The notes under the pieces are model-generated. The model saw nothing but the letters and a program-made list of their open reading frames with translations, had not been told where the DNA came from and made no database searches. A stretch of 64,000 bases of DNA from Terrimicrobiaceae bacterium (GTDB taxonomy: Bacteria > Verrucomicrobiota > Verrucomicrobiia > Chthoniobacterales > Terrimicrobiaceae), in NCBI GenBank assembly GCA_021463905.1, contig JAJTZA010000038.1, positions 1-64,000 on the forward strand, written 5' to 3'. The position numbers and the translations under genes are program-made. Below, one piece after another: positions 19,425 through 31,379 of the stretch (positions are counted from its first letter, which is position 1; each line of letters begins with the position of its first letter).

Positions 19425-22400
19425 TTATGCGGGGGAGGGGGCGGATTTTTTGTGGGTCATGAAGTAGAGCACTGGGACAGCCATGCGGCTGAGAAACAGC
19501 GAGGCGATTTCGCCGGCCATCAGCGAGATGGCCAGGCCCTGGAAGATCGGGTCAAAGAGGATCACTGCCGCACCGACAACCACAGCCATCGCCGTGAGAA
19601 GCATGGGACGGAAACGAATGGCACCCGCATCAATCACCGCCTGATCCAGCGGGAACCCCTGGGCCTGCCGAAGCTGGATGAAATCCACGAGAATAATGGA
19701 ATTGCGCACGACGATCCCCGCTCCCGCCATGAAGCCGATCATGGACGTCGCGCTAAAGAATGCGCCCATCATCCCGTGCGCCGGCAGGATGCCCACCAGC
19801 GAAAACGGAATGGCCGCCATGACGACCAGCGGCGTCACGAACGATCCGAACCAGCCCACCATCAGCAGATAGATCAAAACGAGAACGGCGGCGAAGGCCA
19901 ACCCCAGATCTCGAAAAACCTCGAGGGTGATGTGCCACTCTCCATCCCACTTGAGCGCGGGCGCGAACTCCGTAAAGGGCAGGGTGGCATTGTGGATGGC
20001 GATGCGACCGGTCTCCCCTCCAAAATCACCGGCATCGAGCCGGGCGATGCGTTTGTTCATTTCGAGGATGGCATAGACGGGGCTTTCCACTTCGCCGGCC
20101 ACATCGGCCAGCACGTAGATGACGGGCAGGAGATTTTTGCGGTAGAGGCTCTGGTCTTCGAGGGTATGATCCGTGCGCACCAGCTCGCGCAGGGGGATCA
20201 GCGGGGCATTGCCGCCAATGCCACCGGGTTCGGGCAGGGCATTGGCATCGCCGGAGCGCACCCGCAGCGCCAGGAGCTGATCGGGCGAGGATTTGTCACG
20301 GCGGGCCAGCTCGAGCACAAGGTTGACGTCCTCTTTTTCGCGCGGCAGGTGGACGAGGTCCACAGACTGGCCGCTGGTTGCGATGGAAAGCGTGTGGGCG
20401 ATGGTGTCCGCGCTGATGCCATTGAGTGCGGCTTTCTCCTTATCCACGACAAAGCGGGTCTTGGGCCGGGGGGACTCGACGTACCAATCCACATCCACCA
20501 CCCCCGGCGTCCCTTCAAGGATTTTTTTGATCTCGGTGGCCAGTTTCATGCGTGAGGCCTCGTCCGGGCCGTACACCTCCGCCACCAGTGTCTGGAGAAC
20601 CGGCGGGCCGGGAGGCACCTCGGCCACCGCCAACCGCGCGTGGTGACGCGCCGCGATTTCAGCCAGTCTCGAGCGCACGCGCTTGGCCATGTCGTGGCTC
20701 TGTTCCTTGCGCTCGTGTCGGGAGCGCAGGTTCACCTGCAGATCCGCGACGGCCGGCCCGGAGCGCAGAAAGTAATGCCGGACGAGACCGTTGAAATTAA
20801 AGGGCGACGCCGTACCCACATAAACCTGCACGTCGCGCACTTCCGGCTCCGGCAGAAGCGCATCGGCCATCTCCCGCGCCACCGCCGCCGTCTGCTCAAG
20901 CGAACTGCCCTCCGGCATGTTTAGAATCACCTGAAACTCGCTCTTGTTGTCAAAGGGCAGCATCTTCACCTTCACAAAACCGATGGGCACAAGGGCCATC
21001 GCAGCCAGCAACAACACCACGATGCCGCCCAAAAACGGCCACCGCCACTTCGTGTCGTGGATCAGGTGTCCCATCCACTTCCGGTAGAGCAGGGTAAAGC
21101 GCCCCTCGACCTCGCCGTGAGCGCGGGCTCCCGTCACTTCCCCGGCCAGGATCCTCCGCGCCGCCCAGGGCGTAACGACGAACGCAATGAGCAGCGACCA
21201 AAACATGGCCGCGCTGGCTCCGACGGGAATCGGACGCATGTAAGGCCCCATCAACCCGCTCACAAAGGCCATCGGCAGGATCGCCGCAATGACCGCCAGC
21301 GTGGCCAGAATCGTCGGATTGCCCACCTCGGCCACCGCATGAACGGCCACCGTACTCAAATTCGCCCCGCGATTTTGTGGCATCCGGTAATGCCTGACGA
21401 TGTTTTCCACGACAACGATCGCGTCATCCACCAGAATGCCAATCGAGAAGATCAGGGCGAAGAGGGTGATGCGGTTGAGTGTGTAGCCGTGCAGGTAAAA
21501 CACCAGGAGGGTCAGCGCAAGCGTTGTGGGAATGGCGATGGCGACCACGAGTGACTCGCGCCAGCCCAGAACAAACAGAACCAGCAGCGACACGCTCACC
21601 ACCGCGATGGCCATGTGAAAAAGCAGCTCGTTGGATTTTTCAGCGGCTGTCTCGCCATAGTCGCGCGTCACCGTCACCTCCACATCCTCCGGCAAAATGC
21701 GCCCGCGCACTTCCTTGAGTTTGCGCAACACCTCACGGGAGATATTCACCGCGTTGGCTCCCGGTTCCTTGGCGATGCTGAGGGTCACAGCCGATTCAAT
21801 TCCCCGATCCCGCTCCGCATGGAAGACATAGGCGGACGGCTCTTCCGGGCCATCCGTGACTTCCGCAACATCGCGCAAATACACCGGGCTGCCATCAAAG
21901 ACGCCCACCACAATCATGCGCGCTTCCTCGGCACTGGTGATGAATCCCCCGGATTCGATGAGGATGGTTTGGTTCTCGGCGGTGATCCCGCCAGCGGGCG
22001 ATTGGCGGTTGCTCTGCTGGATCATGGGTATGAGACCCGCCGCCGTGAGGCCGTGCGAGGCCAGACGCACCGGGTCGAGCTGAACACGAACCTGCCGCCG
22101 CAGTCCGCCCAGGATGCGCGTCTCCGCCACCTGCGGGATTTGCCTGACCGCGTCCTGCAGCTCCGCAGCGAGGCGGCGCAATTCCATTGGCCCTTGCGCG
22201 GCACTGTGGAGCGTCAGGGCCAGGATGGGTACGTCATCAATCGTCCGGGGCTTGATGAGAGGCTGCGATACCCCATGCGGGATGCGGTCAAAATTCGCCT
22301 GCAATTTTTGATTAAGGCTGATGACGCTTTGCTCGGTGTCGGAGCCGACCTGGAAGCGGACGATCAGCAGGCTCTCGGCGGGCCGCGAAGTCGAGTACAC

Positions 22401-22697
22401 GTATTCCACGCCCGGGATTTCCGAGAGCAACTGCTCCATGGGCCGCGTCACGCGCTCCGCCACCTCACGCGCACCCGCTCCGGGCATGGAAACCATCACG
22501 TCCACCATGGGCACTTGGATTTGGGGCTCTTCCTCGCGCGGAAGCAGAATGACCGCCGCCAGACCCAGCAAAATGGAGGAGACAATGAGCAGCGGGGTCA
22601 GCTTGCTGTCCACAAACATCCGGGCCATCCGTCCGGCGAGACCCTCGCCGACAACTCCGGAGGATTCGGTGCCCGCCCCTGCCTTGAGCGGCTTCAT
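19425..22697 (-). CDS. RND-superfamily efflux transporter (AcrB/CusA-like)
   Basis: 1090 aa; [90 protein letters not shown]. Confidence 0.95.
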   Translation of the reverse strand: MKPLKAGAGTESSGVVGEGLAGRMARMFVDSKLTPLLIVSSILLGLAAVILLPREEEPQIQVPMVDVMVSMPGAGAREVAERVTRPMEQLLSEIPGVEYVYSTSRPAESLLIVRFQVGSDTEQSVISLNQKLQANFDRIPHGVSQPLIKPRTIDDVPILALTLHSAAQGPMELRRLAAELQDAVRQIPQVAETRILGGLRRQVRVQLDPVRLASHGLTAAGLIPMIQQSNRQSPAGGITAENQTILIESGGFITSAEEARMIVVGVFDGSPVYLRDVAEVTDGPEEPSAYVFHAERDRGIESAVTLSIAKEPGANAVNISREVLRKLKEVRGRILPEDVEVTVTRDYGETAAEKSNELLFHMAIAVVSVSLLVLFVLGWRESLVVAIAIPTTLALTLLVFYLHGYTLNRITLFALIFSIGILVDDAIVVVENIVRHYRMPQNRGANLSTVAVHAVAEVGNPTILATLAVIAAILPMAFVSGLMGPYMRPIPVGASAAMFWSLLIAFVVTPWAARRILAGEVTGARAHGEVEGRFTLLYRKWMGHLIHDTKWRWPFLGGIVVLLLAAMALVPIGFVKVKMLPFDNKSEFQVILNMPEGSSLEQTAAVAREMADALLPEPEVRDVQVYVGTASPFNFNGLVRHYFLRSGPAVADLQVNLRSRHERKEQSHDMAKRVRSRLAEIAARHHARLAVAEVPPGPPVLQTLVAEVYGPDEASRMKLATEIKKILEGTPGVVDVDWYVESPRPKTRFVVDKEKAALNGISADTIAHTLSIATSGQSVDLVHLPREKEDVNLVLELARRDKSSPDQLLALRVRSGDANALPEPGGIGGNAPLIPLRELVRTDHTLEDQSLYRKNLLPVIYVLADVAGEVESPVYAILEMNKRIARLDAGDFGGETGRIAIHNATLPFTEFAPALKWDGEWHITLEVFRDLGLAFAAVLVLIYLLMVGWFGSFVTPLVVMAAIPFSLVGILPAHGMMGAFFSATSMIGFMAGAGIVVRNSIILVDFIQLRQAQGFPLDQAVIDAGAIRFRPMLLTAMAVVVGAAVILFDPIFQGLAISLMAGEIASLFLSRMAVPVLYFMTHKKSAPSPA

Positions 22698-23746
22698 TTC
22701 ATTCCCTCCACATGCGCTCCATCCCTCAGTTGGGACGCATCCTCGACGACCACAGCCTCCCCGCCAGAAAGCCCGCTCAGGATCTCCACTCCACCATCGA
22801 ACACACGCCCGGTTTTCACCAGCCGCAGCCGCGCCCGCCCGCCCTCAACCACAAAAACCATCTCGAGCTGCCCGCGCCGGACCACAGCAGTCTCCGGAAC
22901 AAGAACCGCCGGACGCTCTTTGACCGGGATGCGTGCGCGTCCGAATTGACCCGCCCGTAAGCCCTCGGCGGCTGGCAGATCCAGCTTGACCAAATACGTG
23001 CGGCTGGCCGCCGAGGCGGAGGGGGCGATTTCCGAGACCACGCCTTGCAGATGCGCATGAGCCGCTCCCACCTGCACCGGAACCCGGGACTGCATGGCCA
23101 CCCGACCGATCAGCGCTTCCGGAACCTCGGCTTCAAATCGCAACAGGGAGGAGTTTTCCACCTCCAACAGCGGCTTCCCCGGCGAAGCCAGATCCCCCAC
23201 CTCCGCCAGCTTGCGCGTCACCACACCGTCAAATGGCGCCGGGATTTCCGTGTACCCCAGCATCGTCTTCGCCTCGACAAGCCCGGCGTCCGCCGTGCGC
23301 AAACGCGCCGTCGCTGCGTCAAACTCCTGCCGCGTCGCCGACCCGCTTTGCAATAATCGCTGCGACCGCGCAAAGTCTTTCTGAGCCTGTTCCTGCGCCG
23401 CCACCGCCTGATCCAGGCGCGCACGGATTTCCCGCGCATCAATCGTCACGAGCGGGTCGCCGTGCGTCACCCGCGTCCCGGGTGTCACGCGGATCGTATC
23501 CACCACGCCCGTCACTTTGGCCGACAAGACAGCCCGTTGTGCCGCCTGAACACCTCCCACCACTTCCTCCTCATCCCAGATCGGAACGGGTGCCACCGTC
23601 ACCACCCGCACCGTCCGCGTCGCCTCCGACGGCTTCCCGGGACTTTCCGGATTTTTCCCACAACCCGACAAAAAAATCAGTGCCACACCCACCCCAATCC
23701 CCGCCCATCCGGACCAACACCTGAAAAATTTTCGGATCATCATCAA
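22694..23746 (-). CDS. RND efflux periplasmic adaptor (membrane fusion protein)
   Basis: Lipoprotein-like N-terminus ([10 protein letters not shown]), [60 protein letters not shown]; 4-bp overlap with transporter gene. Confidence 0.94.
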   Translation of the reverse strand: MMMIRKFFRCWSGWAGIGVGVALIFLSGCGKNPESPGKPSEATRTVRVVTVAPVPIWDEEEVVGGVQAAQRAVLSAKVTGVVDTIRVTPGTRVTHGDPLVTIDAREIRARLDQAVAAQEQAQKDFARSQRLLQSGSATRQEFDAATARLRTADAGLVEAKTMLGYTEIPAPFDGVVTRKLAEVGDLASPGKPLLEVENSSLLRFEAEVPEALIGRVAMQSRVPVQVGAAHAHLQGVVSEIAPSASAASRTYLVKLDLPAAEGLRAGQFGRARIPVKERPAVLVPETAVVRRGQLEMVFVVEGGRARLRLVKTGRVFDGGVEILSGLSGGEAVVVEDASQLRDGAHVEGMK

Positions 23747-23751
23747 CCTTG

Positions 23752-23773
23752 TATATTGCCATTTGGTAATATA
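23752..23773. promoter_or_regulatory. Inverted-repeat operator in divergent RND/ArsR intergenic region
   Basis: TATATTGCCA-TT-TGGTAATATA: 10-bp arms with one mismatch, between divergent starts. Confidence 0.75.
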
Positions 23774-23786
23774 TCAAGAACAATTT

Positions 23787-24095
23787 ATGCCTAAAGCTTC
23801 CCTGAAATCCATGCCCTCCCGACAATTTTCCCGTCTGGCCGGATTGTTTTCCATTCTCAGCGACCCGGCGCGTTTGCGCATCCTGCAGAGTCTGCGTGGG
23901 GAGGCGCTCTGTGTCGGGGACATCTCCCGCCGCAGCCGTCTCAAGCAGGCCAACACCTCAAAACATCTGCGCCTGCTGCGTGAAGCCCGAATCGTTTCCA
24001 CCGAGCGTCACGGAACCACCATCCTCTACCAGATCACCGAGCCGCTCGTCATCGAGCTCTGCGACCTTGTCTGCGGAAATCGCAGGTGGGCGTAA
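23787..24095 (+). CDS. ArsR-family winged-helix transcriptional regulator
   Basis: LFSILSDPARLRILQSLRGEALCVGDISRRSRLKQANTSKHLRLLREARIVSTERHGTTILYQIT; ATG 23787 preferred over ORF start 23763, which lies in the operator. Confidence 0.9.
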   Translation: MPKASLKSMPSRQFSRLAGLFSILSDPARLRILQSLRGEALCVGDISRRSRLKQANTSKHLRLLREARIVSTERHGTTILYQITEPLVIELCDLVCGNRRWA

Positions 24096-24131
24096 GATTT
24101 TCGGTTGATATTTTAGCCTGCAAAATTACGT

Positions 24132-25130
24132 TTGCATGGCGTGACCTCGTCCATCATCAATCCGTCGCGGCATGGGGTGTCTCCCCTGGCGCGCTGGTTT
24201 ATACCGGCGCTGATGTTTTCGCTGTTGCTGCATGGGATATTCTATTGGTGGGCCAATGGGTTGGCGGTGCGGCGCATGAGTCCGGAGTACTACGATCAGA
24301 TCGTGCCGAGGACGTTTCGCGTTGAGCGGGTGGAGATTGACCCCAAGTCGTTGGAACCCGAGCCGGCGGAAGAGAAGCTGGCGGCCCTGGTGCCCGTGGC
24401 CGTGAGTGCGCCTGAAGAGAAAATTTCTTTTGGCGAGTTGGCCGCGCCGGAGGGCTCGCGGATCGCGGCTCCCAAGATCGAGGTTCCTCTCCCGCTGGAA
24501 AAGCCCGGGCCACCGGGCGGGCATGCGTCCGCGACGCTGGATGCCCGTCAGATCGCGGGGGCGCGCAGCATCCTGGAAAACGACAATTCGTTGCTCAAGG
24601 ATGTGCTGGCGGACAATCCCGCCACGGGAGCCACCGCTGCCGTGGAGAACATTGGCCCGCAGGCTGGGGCATCGCTCGCTCCCGAGGGAGCGCTGGCGGG
24701 CACTTCGCAACCCGGGTACAGCAACCTGAGCGAGCTGTTGGCCCAGACCGGGCCGCTCACTGCGGAAACAAAACCCATTTTGATGCCCACCGACCTGCTC
24801 TTTGATTACGATTCTGCGGGTTTGCGCGAGGCGGCACTGGAGAGCCTGAAACAGCTTGCGGTGCTGATCGAGAGGAATCCGCACGCAAAGTTTCGTATCG
24901 AGGGCCATACCGATTCCTTTGGCTCCGAGGCTTACAACATGGATTTGAGCATTCGGCGGGCGGAAGCCATGCGCATGTGGCTCGTGGATGCAATGGGCGT
25001 CGCACCGGAGCGCATCAACATTCGCGGCTATGGTGCTCCCCGATTGAAGGCCCCCGCCACGGGCACCATCGAGGAACAACAGATCAACCGCCGCGTCGAA
25101 ATTGTCATCCAAACCGCCGGGTCTCCATGA
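24132..25130 (+). CDS. OmpA-family protein with N-terminal TM anchor
   Basis: WFIPALMFSLLLHGIFYWWANGL TM; C-terminal LLFDYDSAGLREAALESLKQL...FRIEGHTDSFGSEAYNMDLSIRRAEAMRMWL. Confidence 0.85.
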   Translation: MHGVTSSIINPSRHGVSPLARWFIPALMFSLLLHGIFYWWANGLAVRRMSPEYYDQIVPRTFRVERVEIDPKSLEPEPAEEKLAALVPVAVSAPEEKISFGELAAPEGSRIAAPKIEVPLPLEKPGPPGGHASATLDARQIAGARSILENDNSLLKDVLADNPATGATAAVENIGPQAGASLAPEGALAGTSQPGYSNLSELLAQTGPLTAETKPILMPTDLLFDYDSAGLREAALESLKQLAVLIERNPHAKFRIEGHTDSFGSEAYNMDLSIRRAEAMRMWLVDAMGVAPERINIRGYGAPRLKAPATGTIEEQQINRRVEIVIQTAGSP

Positions 25131-27877
25131 CCGGCCAGCCGGAACCCGTTTCAGGAACCGCCAGCCTGCGGCAGCAGGCACTGGGCCACGACGAGCCAAC
25201 GGCGGTCTTCAAGGGGTTCCGCAAAACCGAGGAAGACCGCCTGCGACTGGCCCATAAAAATGGGGGCGGTGGGCGCGAGGTGGCGCGTCAGCGTTCGGAA
25301 ATGGTGGACGTCCTGCTGCGGGAGCTGTTTTCGCACATTCTGGCGCGGCATGCTCCCCGGGGGCTTCCCGAGCCGGTGGTCGTGGCGGCGTTTGGCGGAT
25401 ATGGCCGCCGCGAGCTGAGTCCGTTCAGCGATATTGACATCATTTTTTTGCATCCGAAATCCAGGCTGTCGCCGGTGGCCGAGGAGTGTATCCGGCAGAC
25501 CCTGACCGCGCTGTGGGACATCGGATTCAAAGTGGGTCATGCGACGCGCTCCCTCCGGGATGCGCTCAAAACCGCCAATGAAGACCTGGTCGTGAAAACG
25601 TCCATGTTGGAGTGCCGCTTCCTGGCGGGAGACCGTGAGCTTTTCGCCAGCTTCCGCAAGCGTTTCGAGCGCGAGTGTGTCCAGGGCCGTGAGGCCGCCT
25701 ACATCCGGTGGCGGCTGGACAATCAGGCCAGGCTTCACGCGAAGTACGGGGGCAGTATTTTCATGCAGGAACCGCATTTGAAAAACGGGGTGGGGGGATT
25801 GCGGAGCTATCAGAACCTTCTTTGGCTGGCCTATTTCAAGGAGCGTGTGATGACCCCCGCAAAGCTGGTGGAAAAAAAGATCCTGCGGGATGCGGAGCGC
25901 AGGAATCTCGAGACCGGCTACGATTTTTTGTTACGGACGCGCACCGCGCTGCATCATCTGGCCGGGCGCTCCTCGGATTTGCTGACCCTGCAAATGCAGG
26001 GGCGCGTTGCGGCGGCCCTCGGCTACCCGGAGAAACACATCCTGCGCCGCATCGAGGCCTTCATGCGCGACTACTACACCCATGCCCGACAGATCGCCTT
26101 TCTCACCACGGCGGCCACCACGCGCCTGGAGGTCATTCCTGAAACACCCCGCCCGCGGTTGCTCGGCTTTTTACAGCCTCGTGCCGCGCGGTTTGACGGA
26201 TTCCTTGCCAAGGGTGGCAGGTTGTTTCCGGAGTCTCCCAAAGCACTCGCCGCCGACCCGTTCCGGATGATGCGCGCCTTCCATCACGCCCAGTCGCGAC
26301 ACCTCGGGCTGAGTGGTGAACTGCGCGATGCCATCCGCAACCGCCTCTCCAAGGTGGACACCGCCTACCAATACGCAACCCCACCCCGCGAGACATTCCT
26401 GAACATCCTTTCCCGAAAGGGGGAAGTGGGGCGCATCCTGCGGGAGATGCACACGCTGGGCTTCCTCGGAACCTACATCCCTGAGTTTGGAGACCTGACG
26501 TGCCTCGTTCAGCACGAATTTTACCACCGCTACACAGCCGACGAACACACGCTGGTCTGCATCGAGAAACTCGATTCCGTGCTTTTCAGCGAAGATGTCC
26601 GGTTTCGGGGCTACCGTGCGCTCCTGCAGCAATTTGAAGACCCGGCGATCCTGTACCTCGCAATCCTCCTCCACGATATTGGCAAGGCTGCCAACAAGCG
26701 TCACCACGAGGACATCAGCGCCACCCTGGCGGACCGCGTGGCCCACCGCCTCCAGCTCGCCCCCCAACGCCGCAAAATGCTCGTCACTCTCGTCAATGCA
26801 CACGGCGAAATGAGCGCGGTGGCCCAGAAACGCAATTTGGAGGATCCGGCGACCATCAGGCAATTTGCGGGTATCGTTGGCAATAAGGCCAATCTGGATG
26901 CGCTGATGCTCGTCACTCTGGCCGATGGGATGGGCACCGGAGATGAAAAATGGTCTGACTGGAAGGAAACGCTCGTCTGGACGCTCCACCGCAATACCGC
27001 CCAATACCTCGAACGCGGAGAGGAATCCCGCGACGCTTCACATCTCAACATTCGAAAGTTGCGGGATCAGGTGGCCGAACTCCTCCCGCCGGATTTCACG
27101 GAAGAAATTTCCGCTCACTTCGAGTTCATGCCCGACCGCTATTGGCGGATGTTTGAGGCGGAGACTGTCGCCGGCCACCTGCGGCTGTTCCGTGACTTTT
27201 TGGGAAATCATCTCCGCTCGGAATCCGGCGCCCTGACACCCGCACTCCATTGGATTGCACACCCGGAGCTGGGCCACAGCGAGGTCTGGGTTTGTGGATG
27301 GGATCGCCCGCGGCTTCTCGAACGAATCGCCGGCGCCTTTCTCTCCTGTCATATCAACATCCTCAGCGCGGATATTTTCACGCGCAGCGACAATCTCGTG
27401 CTGGATTGCTTCCATGTGGACAACTCCACTCTCTCCGCCATCAGCGCAAAAGAAATGGCCCGCGTGGAAAGCCGCCTCGTGGAAAGCCTGCGCGTCGAGA
27501 TGTATGATTTCACCCCGCTGCTGGGACGCGCCGCGCGGCTGCGATCCTACCGAATTTCGCAGGAGGCCGATCTGCCAAGTGTGATCTCGGTGAGCAATTC
27601 CTCGCATCCTGTGTACACACTGGTGGACATCCAGACTCCCGACCGTCTGGGGCTGCTCTACGGGATTCTGCGGGCACTGGGAGAAGCGGGAGTCAATATC
27701 GAAACGTCCCGGATCAGCACGGAAAGGGATGTGGCTCTCGACAGCTTCTATATCACAGGAAAAAACGGGGGGAAGGTGGCGGACGCGGCGGCTGTTCGCC
27801 GCCTCCAGCTCCTCCTCGAAGGCGTTTGCGACGCGCCCCGCGACGAACCCCCTCCCGCTACTGAAGCTCGAAGTTAA
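25127..27877 (+). CDS. glnD: [Protein-PII] uridylyltransferase / uridylyl-removing enzyme
   Basis: [25 protein letters not shown] nucleotidyltransferase, [21 protein letters not shown] domain, two C-terminal ACT-like segments; ATGA overlap with upstream gene. Confidence 0.94.
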   Translation: MTGQPEPVSGTASLRQQALGHDEPTAVFKGFRKTEEDRLRLAHKNGGGGREVARQRSEMVDVLLRELFSHILARHAPRGLPEPVVVAAFGGYGRRELSPFSDIDIIFLHPKSRLSPVAEECIRQTLTALWDIGFKVGHATRSLRDALKTANEDLVVKTSMLECRFLAGDRELFASFRKRFERECVQGREAAYIRWRLDNQARLHAKYGGSIFMQEPHLKNGVGGLRSYQNLLWLAYFKERVMTPAKLVEKKILRDAERRNLETGYDFLLRTRTALHHLAGRSSDLLTLQMQGRVAAALGYPEKHILRRIEAFMRDYYTHARQIAFLTTAATTRLEVIPETPRPRLLGFLQPRAARFDGFLAKGGRLFPESPKALAADPFRMMRAFHHAQSRHLGLSGELRDAIRNRLSKVDTAYQYATPPRETFLNILSRKGEVGRILREMHTLGFLGTYIPEFGDLTCLVQHEFYHRYTADEHTLVCIEKLDSVLFSEDVRFRGYRALLQQFEDPAILYLAILLHDIGKAANKRHHEDISATLADRVAHRLQLAPQRRKMLVTLVNAHGEMSAVAQKRNLEDPATIRQFAGIVGNKANLDALMLVTLADGMGTGDEKWSDWKETLVWTLHRNTAQYLERGEESRDASHLNIRKLRDQVAELLPPDFTEEISAHFEFMPDRYWRMFEAETVAGHLRLFRDFLGNHLRSESGALTPALHWIAHPELGHSEVWVCGWDRPRLLERIAGAFLSCHINILSADIFTRSDNLVLDCFHVDNSTLSAISAKEMARVESRLVESLRVEMYDFTPLLGRAARLRSYRISQEADLPSVISVSNSSHPVYTLVDIQTPDRLGLLYGILRALGEAGVNIETSRISTERDVALDSFYITGKNGGKVADAAAVRRLQLLLEGVCDAPRDEPPPATEARS

Positions 27878-28880
27878 TGTTCACTGTGTAAGCACCCCCA
27901 TCGCCCAAGCCCGGCGGCAGCGGGTCAATCTGCCGCACCTTCTCCAGGGCCGCCTCGACGGACTGATCCATCACCGCATTCGAACTGCCCTGAATGATTT
28001 TTGCCGAGGTGATCCTGCCATCCTTCTCGATGCGGATTTGGACGGTGCAAATAAATTGATGGCCAGGATCAAAAATCGAAACCGGCTGATCCCATTGGCT
28101 GAAAAACCGGTCGTGGATCAACTCATGGTACCACGCAAACTCCGACGGATCCCCCTGACCCACCGACTTTTTTGCCGCACCTGATCCCTTGGCTGCGGCA
28201 CCCGCCCCCCCGCCACCCGAGTCACCCTTCGCGCCAGAACCCTGATTGGCAGACGAACTGCCTTCCTTTGTGCCTGCGTGAGATTTGGACGGAGATGCGC
28301 CGGGGTGCGGTGTCGCCTTGGCTCCCTCCTTGGCTTGAGGCTTGGAATCTGCTGATTGGGATTTGGGTTTCGGTGTGGATTTCGTCTCTGGTTTTGGTGT
28401 CGGCTTGGGGGTGGATTTCGGTTTCGGCTTCGGCGTCGGTTTTGGCGTCGGTTTCGGTGTTGGCTTGGGAGTAGGCTTCGGCGTTGGTTTAAGTGTTGGT
28501 TTCGGTGTTGGAGTTGGCGTCGGCTTTGGCGTTGGTGTCGGTGTTGGTTTCGGAGTGGGCGTTGGCGTTGGAGCTGGCAAGGGAGTTTCTTCTTCCGGTG
28601 TCGGCTCTGGTGTCGGCTCTGGTGTCGGCTCTGGTGTCGGCTCCGGTGTCGGCTCCGGTGTCGGCTCCGGTGTGGGTTCGGCAGCGGCTGACTGTCCGTC
28701 TGAAGCGGCTGATTGGAGGGCGGTGGCGGAGTCCGAAAAGGCACCTGCGTCCATCCATACCACCTCGCCTGTCGGTTTTTTTACTTTCGTAGAGCGCGCA
28801 AAAAACAAAATCGCACCAATGACGATAATGTGCGCCAAGGCGACAAGGATCAAATTTTTGCGGAACCGCCTCTCCTCCAT
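27858..28880 (-). CDS. TonB/TolA-like energy-transducing protein with long Pro-Thr-Glu/Lys spacer
   Basis: N-terminal TM, (PTPEPTPE)n/(PTPKPTPK)n spacer, C-terminal [49 protein letters not shown]. Confidence 0.88.
   Translation of the reverse strand: MEERRFRKNLILVALAHIIVIGAILFFARSTKVKKPTGEVVWMDAGAFSDSATALQSAASDGQSAAAEPTPEPTPEPTPEPTPEPTPEPTPEPTPEEETPLPAPTPTPTPKPTPTPTPKPTPTPTPKPTLKPTPKPTPKPTPKPTPKPTPKPKPKSTPKPTPKPETKSTPKPKSQSADSKPQAKEGAKATPHPGASPSKSHAGTKEGSSSANQGSGAKGDSGGGGAGAAAKGSGAAKKSVGQGDPSEFAWYHELIHDRFFSQWDQPVSIFDPGHQFICTVQIRIEKDGRITSAKIIQGSSNAVMDQSVEAALEKVRQIDPLPPGLGDGGAYTVNINFELQ
28597..28680. repeat. 12-bp in-frame tandem repeat (GGTGTCGGCTCY)x7 in TonB/TolA-like spacer
   Basis: Seven consecutive 12-bp units read directly, last one diverged; flanked by further degenerate PTP-coding repeats to about 28370. 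Confidence 0.9.
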
Positions 28881-29085
28881 GGTGCAGGAATCAATTCAGG
28901 GTTGAATCTCGATATATTCACGCAGCTCCTCAAATGCTTTGCCATTAGATGACGACAAATCGGATTTTCACTCCCCCATCTTACAACGCCCTCCGGCGAT
29001 TGTCTAAATGAGAAGTGCCGACGGACTTTCGGAGATTGATCTCCGGAACACGCGATATTATACCTTCCACCATCTCACCATTTCC

Positions 29086-30255
29086 ATGGCATCGAAATCC
29101 GCCACCAATACGCCCGCACGACTTGATGATCTCGTACTGCGGCCCAGCGAGCGCGTGCTGCAATACCTGCAGCAGGAATTTGACCGACCGGGTTTGGCCA
29201 ACGGAGCGCGACTGCCCAGCAATCGTGAGCTGGCGCGGAGGCTGGGGGTCAGCATCCCAACCGTGCAGAGCGTCCTCAAGCGGCTGAGCAATTCCGGGCG
29301 CGTGCTTGTGCGTCACGGCAGTGGGACGTATCTCCTTTCCAAAAGCCGGGAGGGAGGGGAACCGCTCCGAGTGGCCATCGCGTCCTTGTTGCATCCGGGC
29401 GAGCAGCTCAACGATCCGTGGCTCGAGGCCATCGTTTCGGGGTTCATGCCGGTAGCCTTGAAATCACACCCGACCACATTCGTGGGAATCGCACCGGAAA
29501 AATTCGGCCAGGACGAGAGCGTTGCCGCCCTGTTGTCCGAGCTTCCGAAAGCGGATGGGCTGATTATTTTGCCCTATGCGTTGATGCCCAAGGATCGGGA
29601 TTTTGTGGCTGGAGAATATGAGAGGGCGGGTAAGCCGGTGGTTTACCTCAATCCGCCGGAAGTGAATGCCACGCAAAACTTTGTCGCGACCGATTATCTC
29701 GGCCCGGCGGTGAGGTTGGGGCGGGCATGGCGGCAGAGTGGACGGAAAAGGGTCGTGCTCTATACGGTGCTGCAACCCTATGAATATGCAGTTTCCGCTC
29801 AGTTGCGGCTCATGGGATTGGCCTGTGGAATCGGCGATGCCCTCGGAAACTCGGTCTCCCTCCAAGTGCTGCAGCCCGGGGAATCCGGATCGGAGGCCGC
29901 CTACCAGACCATGAAAAAAATCCTCCGAGGTCCGGAGCCGCCGGATGCGATGCTGGTGGCCATGCACGGAGCGGTGGCGGGCATCCGCCGGGCGCTTGAG
30001 GAGGCGGGGTTGAAGGTGCCTGCGGATGTCAGTCTTGTCTCCATCGCAAAGCAAAACGACACACCCCGTAAGGCGGATCTCGCCAGCGAGACGTTGATCC
30101 ACGAGCCGACCGCCCCGCTGAGCGTCGGATTGCTCGAAATGCTTTTCGACCGCATCAAACACGATGGTGCCAGCCGACCCGGAAAGTACACTTCGGCCAC
30201 CCTCGTCGGCAACCTGTCCACCCGCCCCGTGGAAAATTCCCTCCTGGGCCTCTAA
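29086..30255 (+). CDS. GntR-type HTH regulator with LacI-like periplasmic-binding sensor domain
   Basis: LPSNRELARRLGVSIPTVQSVLKRLSNSGRVLVRHGSGTYL wHTH; C-terminal GPEPPDAMLVAMHGAVAGIRRALEEAGLKVPADVSLVSI. Confidence 0.87.
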   Translation: MASKSATNTPARLDDLVLRPSERVLQYLQQEFDRPGLANGARLPSNRELARRLGVSIPTVQSVLKRLSNSGRVLVRHGSGTYLLSKSREGGEPLRVAIASLLHPGEQLNDPWLEAIVSGFMPVALKSHPTTFVGIAPEKFGQDESVAALLSELPKADGLIILPYALMPKDRDFVAGEYERAGKPVVYLNPPEVNATQNFVATDYLGPAVRLGRAWRQSGRKRVVLYTVLQPYEYAVSAQLRLMGLACGIGDALGNSVSLQVLQPGESGSEAAYQTMKKILRGPEPPDAMLVAMHGAVAGIRRALEEAGLKVPADVSLVSIAKQNDTPRKADLASETLIHEPTAPLSVGLLEMLFDRIKHDGASRPGKYTSATLVGNLSTRPVENSLLGL

Positions 30256-30354
30256 GGAATCACCCGGAAATTACAGGCTCCGTCTGCCGGACTTTTTGTC
30301 GTCGTCTCAAATATAATCTCCTTCCGTTGGAGGACCGCTGGTAGAATTGGTTGC

Positions 30355-31368
30355 ATGGAGGCATTGAAACAGGCTGAGGCGGAGTCGGCGCGACTAGTTG
30401 AGGGGATTTTCGCCGGTCGGCGGGCGGATCTGGCGCGGGCGATTACCTTGATCGAGAGCAATGCGCCGCGCCACCGACCGGCGGCCCGCGAGGTTTTGCG
30501 GCGCATTGACGCGCAGAAGCCCGCACGCACCACCCAGCGCATTGGCATTTCCGGCATTCCCGGAGCTGGAAAGAGCACCTTCATCGAGACGTTTGGGAAC
30601 TTTCTTTGCGATCACGGACATCGCGTCGCGGTGCTGGCTGTGGATCCGAGCAGCCCGGTGAGTGGCGGGAGCATCTTGGGGGACAAGACCCGCATGGAAC
30701 GGCTCTCCCGGCGCGAGGAATGTTTCATTCGTCCCTCGCCCTCCGGCGGCGTACTTGGCGGGGTGGCCCGCAAAACGCGCGAGTCCCTCCTTTTGTGCGA
30801 GGCGGCCGGACATGACATTATCCTGGTGGAAACGGTGGGCGTGGGCCAAAGCGAGATTGCCGTGCGCTCGATGGTGGACTGCTTTCTGCTTCTGATGATC
30901 GCCGGTGCGGGCGATGAGCTGCAGGGCATCAAAAAGGGCATTCTGGAAATCGCCGATCTCCTCGTGGTCAACAAAGCCGATGGCGAAAACCGTCCGCGTG
31001 CGCTTGCGACCCGCGCCGAACTCGAGCGTGCGGCCCGATTTTGGAATCCCTGTTCGCCAGGCTGGAAGACGCCGGTGCTGGCCATTTCTGCACGCCACAG
31101 CGAGGGCATTGAGAACCTCTGGGCGCAGATTGAAGCCTTTACGGCTCACACGCGGGCGACGGGGCTGGAGGCGACCCGCCGACAGGAACAAAACCTCGAT
31201 GGGTGGCGTTCGCTGGTCGGGAGCGAGCTGCGCACCCGCGTGCTCGCGCACCCACGCATGGCCAGCGAGGCTGCCGCCATCGAGGAGCGCGTGCGCACCG
31301 GCACCACCACCCCCTCTCTCGCCGCCGAGGAACTCCTCGATCGGTTCGATGCCCTGCTGACCCCGTAG
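30355..31368 (+). CDS. meaB: MeaB/ArgK-family GTPase (methylmalonyl-CoA mutase-associated)
   Basis: RIGISGIPGAGKSTFIETFG, LAVDPSSPVSGGSILGDKTRM, IRPSPSGGVLGGVARKTRESLLLCEAAGHDIILVETVGVGQSE, VVNKADGEN. Confidence 0.95.
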   Translation: MEALKQAEAESARLVEGIFAGRRADLARAITLIESNAPRHRPAAREVLRRIDAQKPARTTQRIGISGIPGAGKSTFIETFGNFLCDHGHRVAVLAVDPSSPVSGGSILGDKTRMERLSRREECFIRPSPSGGVLGGVARKTRESLLLCEAAGHDIILVETVGVGQSEIAVRSMVDCFLLLMIAGAGDELQGIKKGILEIADLLVVNKADGENRPRALATRAELERAARFWNPCSPGWKTPVLAISARHSEGIENLWAQIEAFTAHTRATGLEATRRQEQNLDGWRSLVGSELRTRVLAHPRMASEAAAIEERVRTGTTTPSLAAEELLDRFDALLTP

Positions 31369-31379
31369 TCTGGGGGCTG

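Noticed and set aside
28342-28905. [11 protein letters not shown]-rich plus-strand ORF resembling a glycine-rich structural protein
   Set aside because: It is the reverse complement of the PTP repeat of the TonB/TolA-like gene, which has a convincing TM and C-terminal domain.
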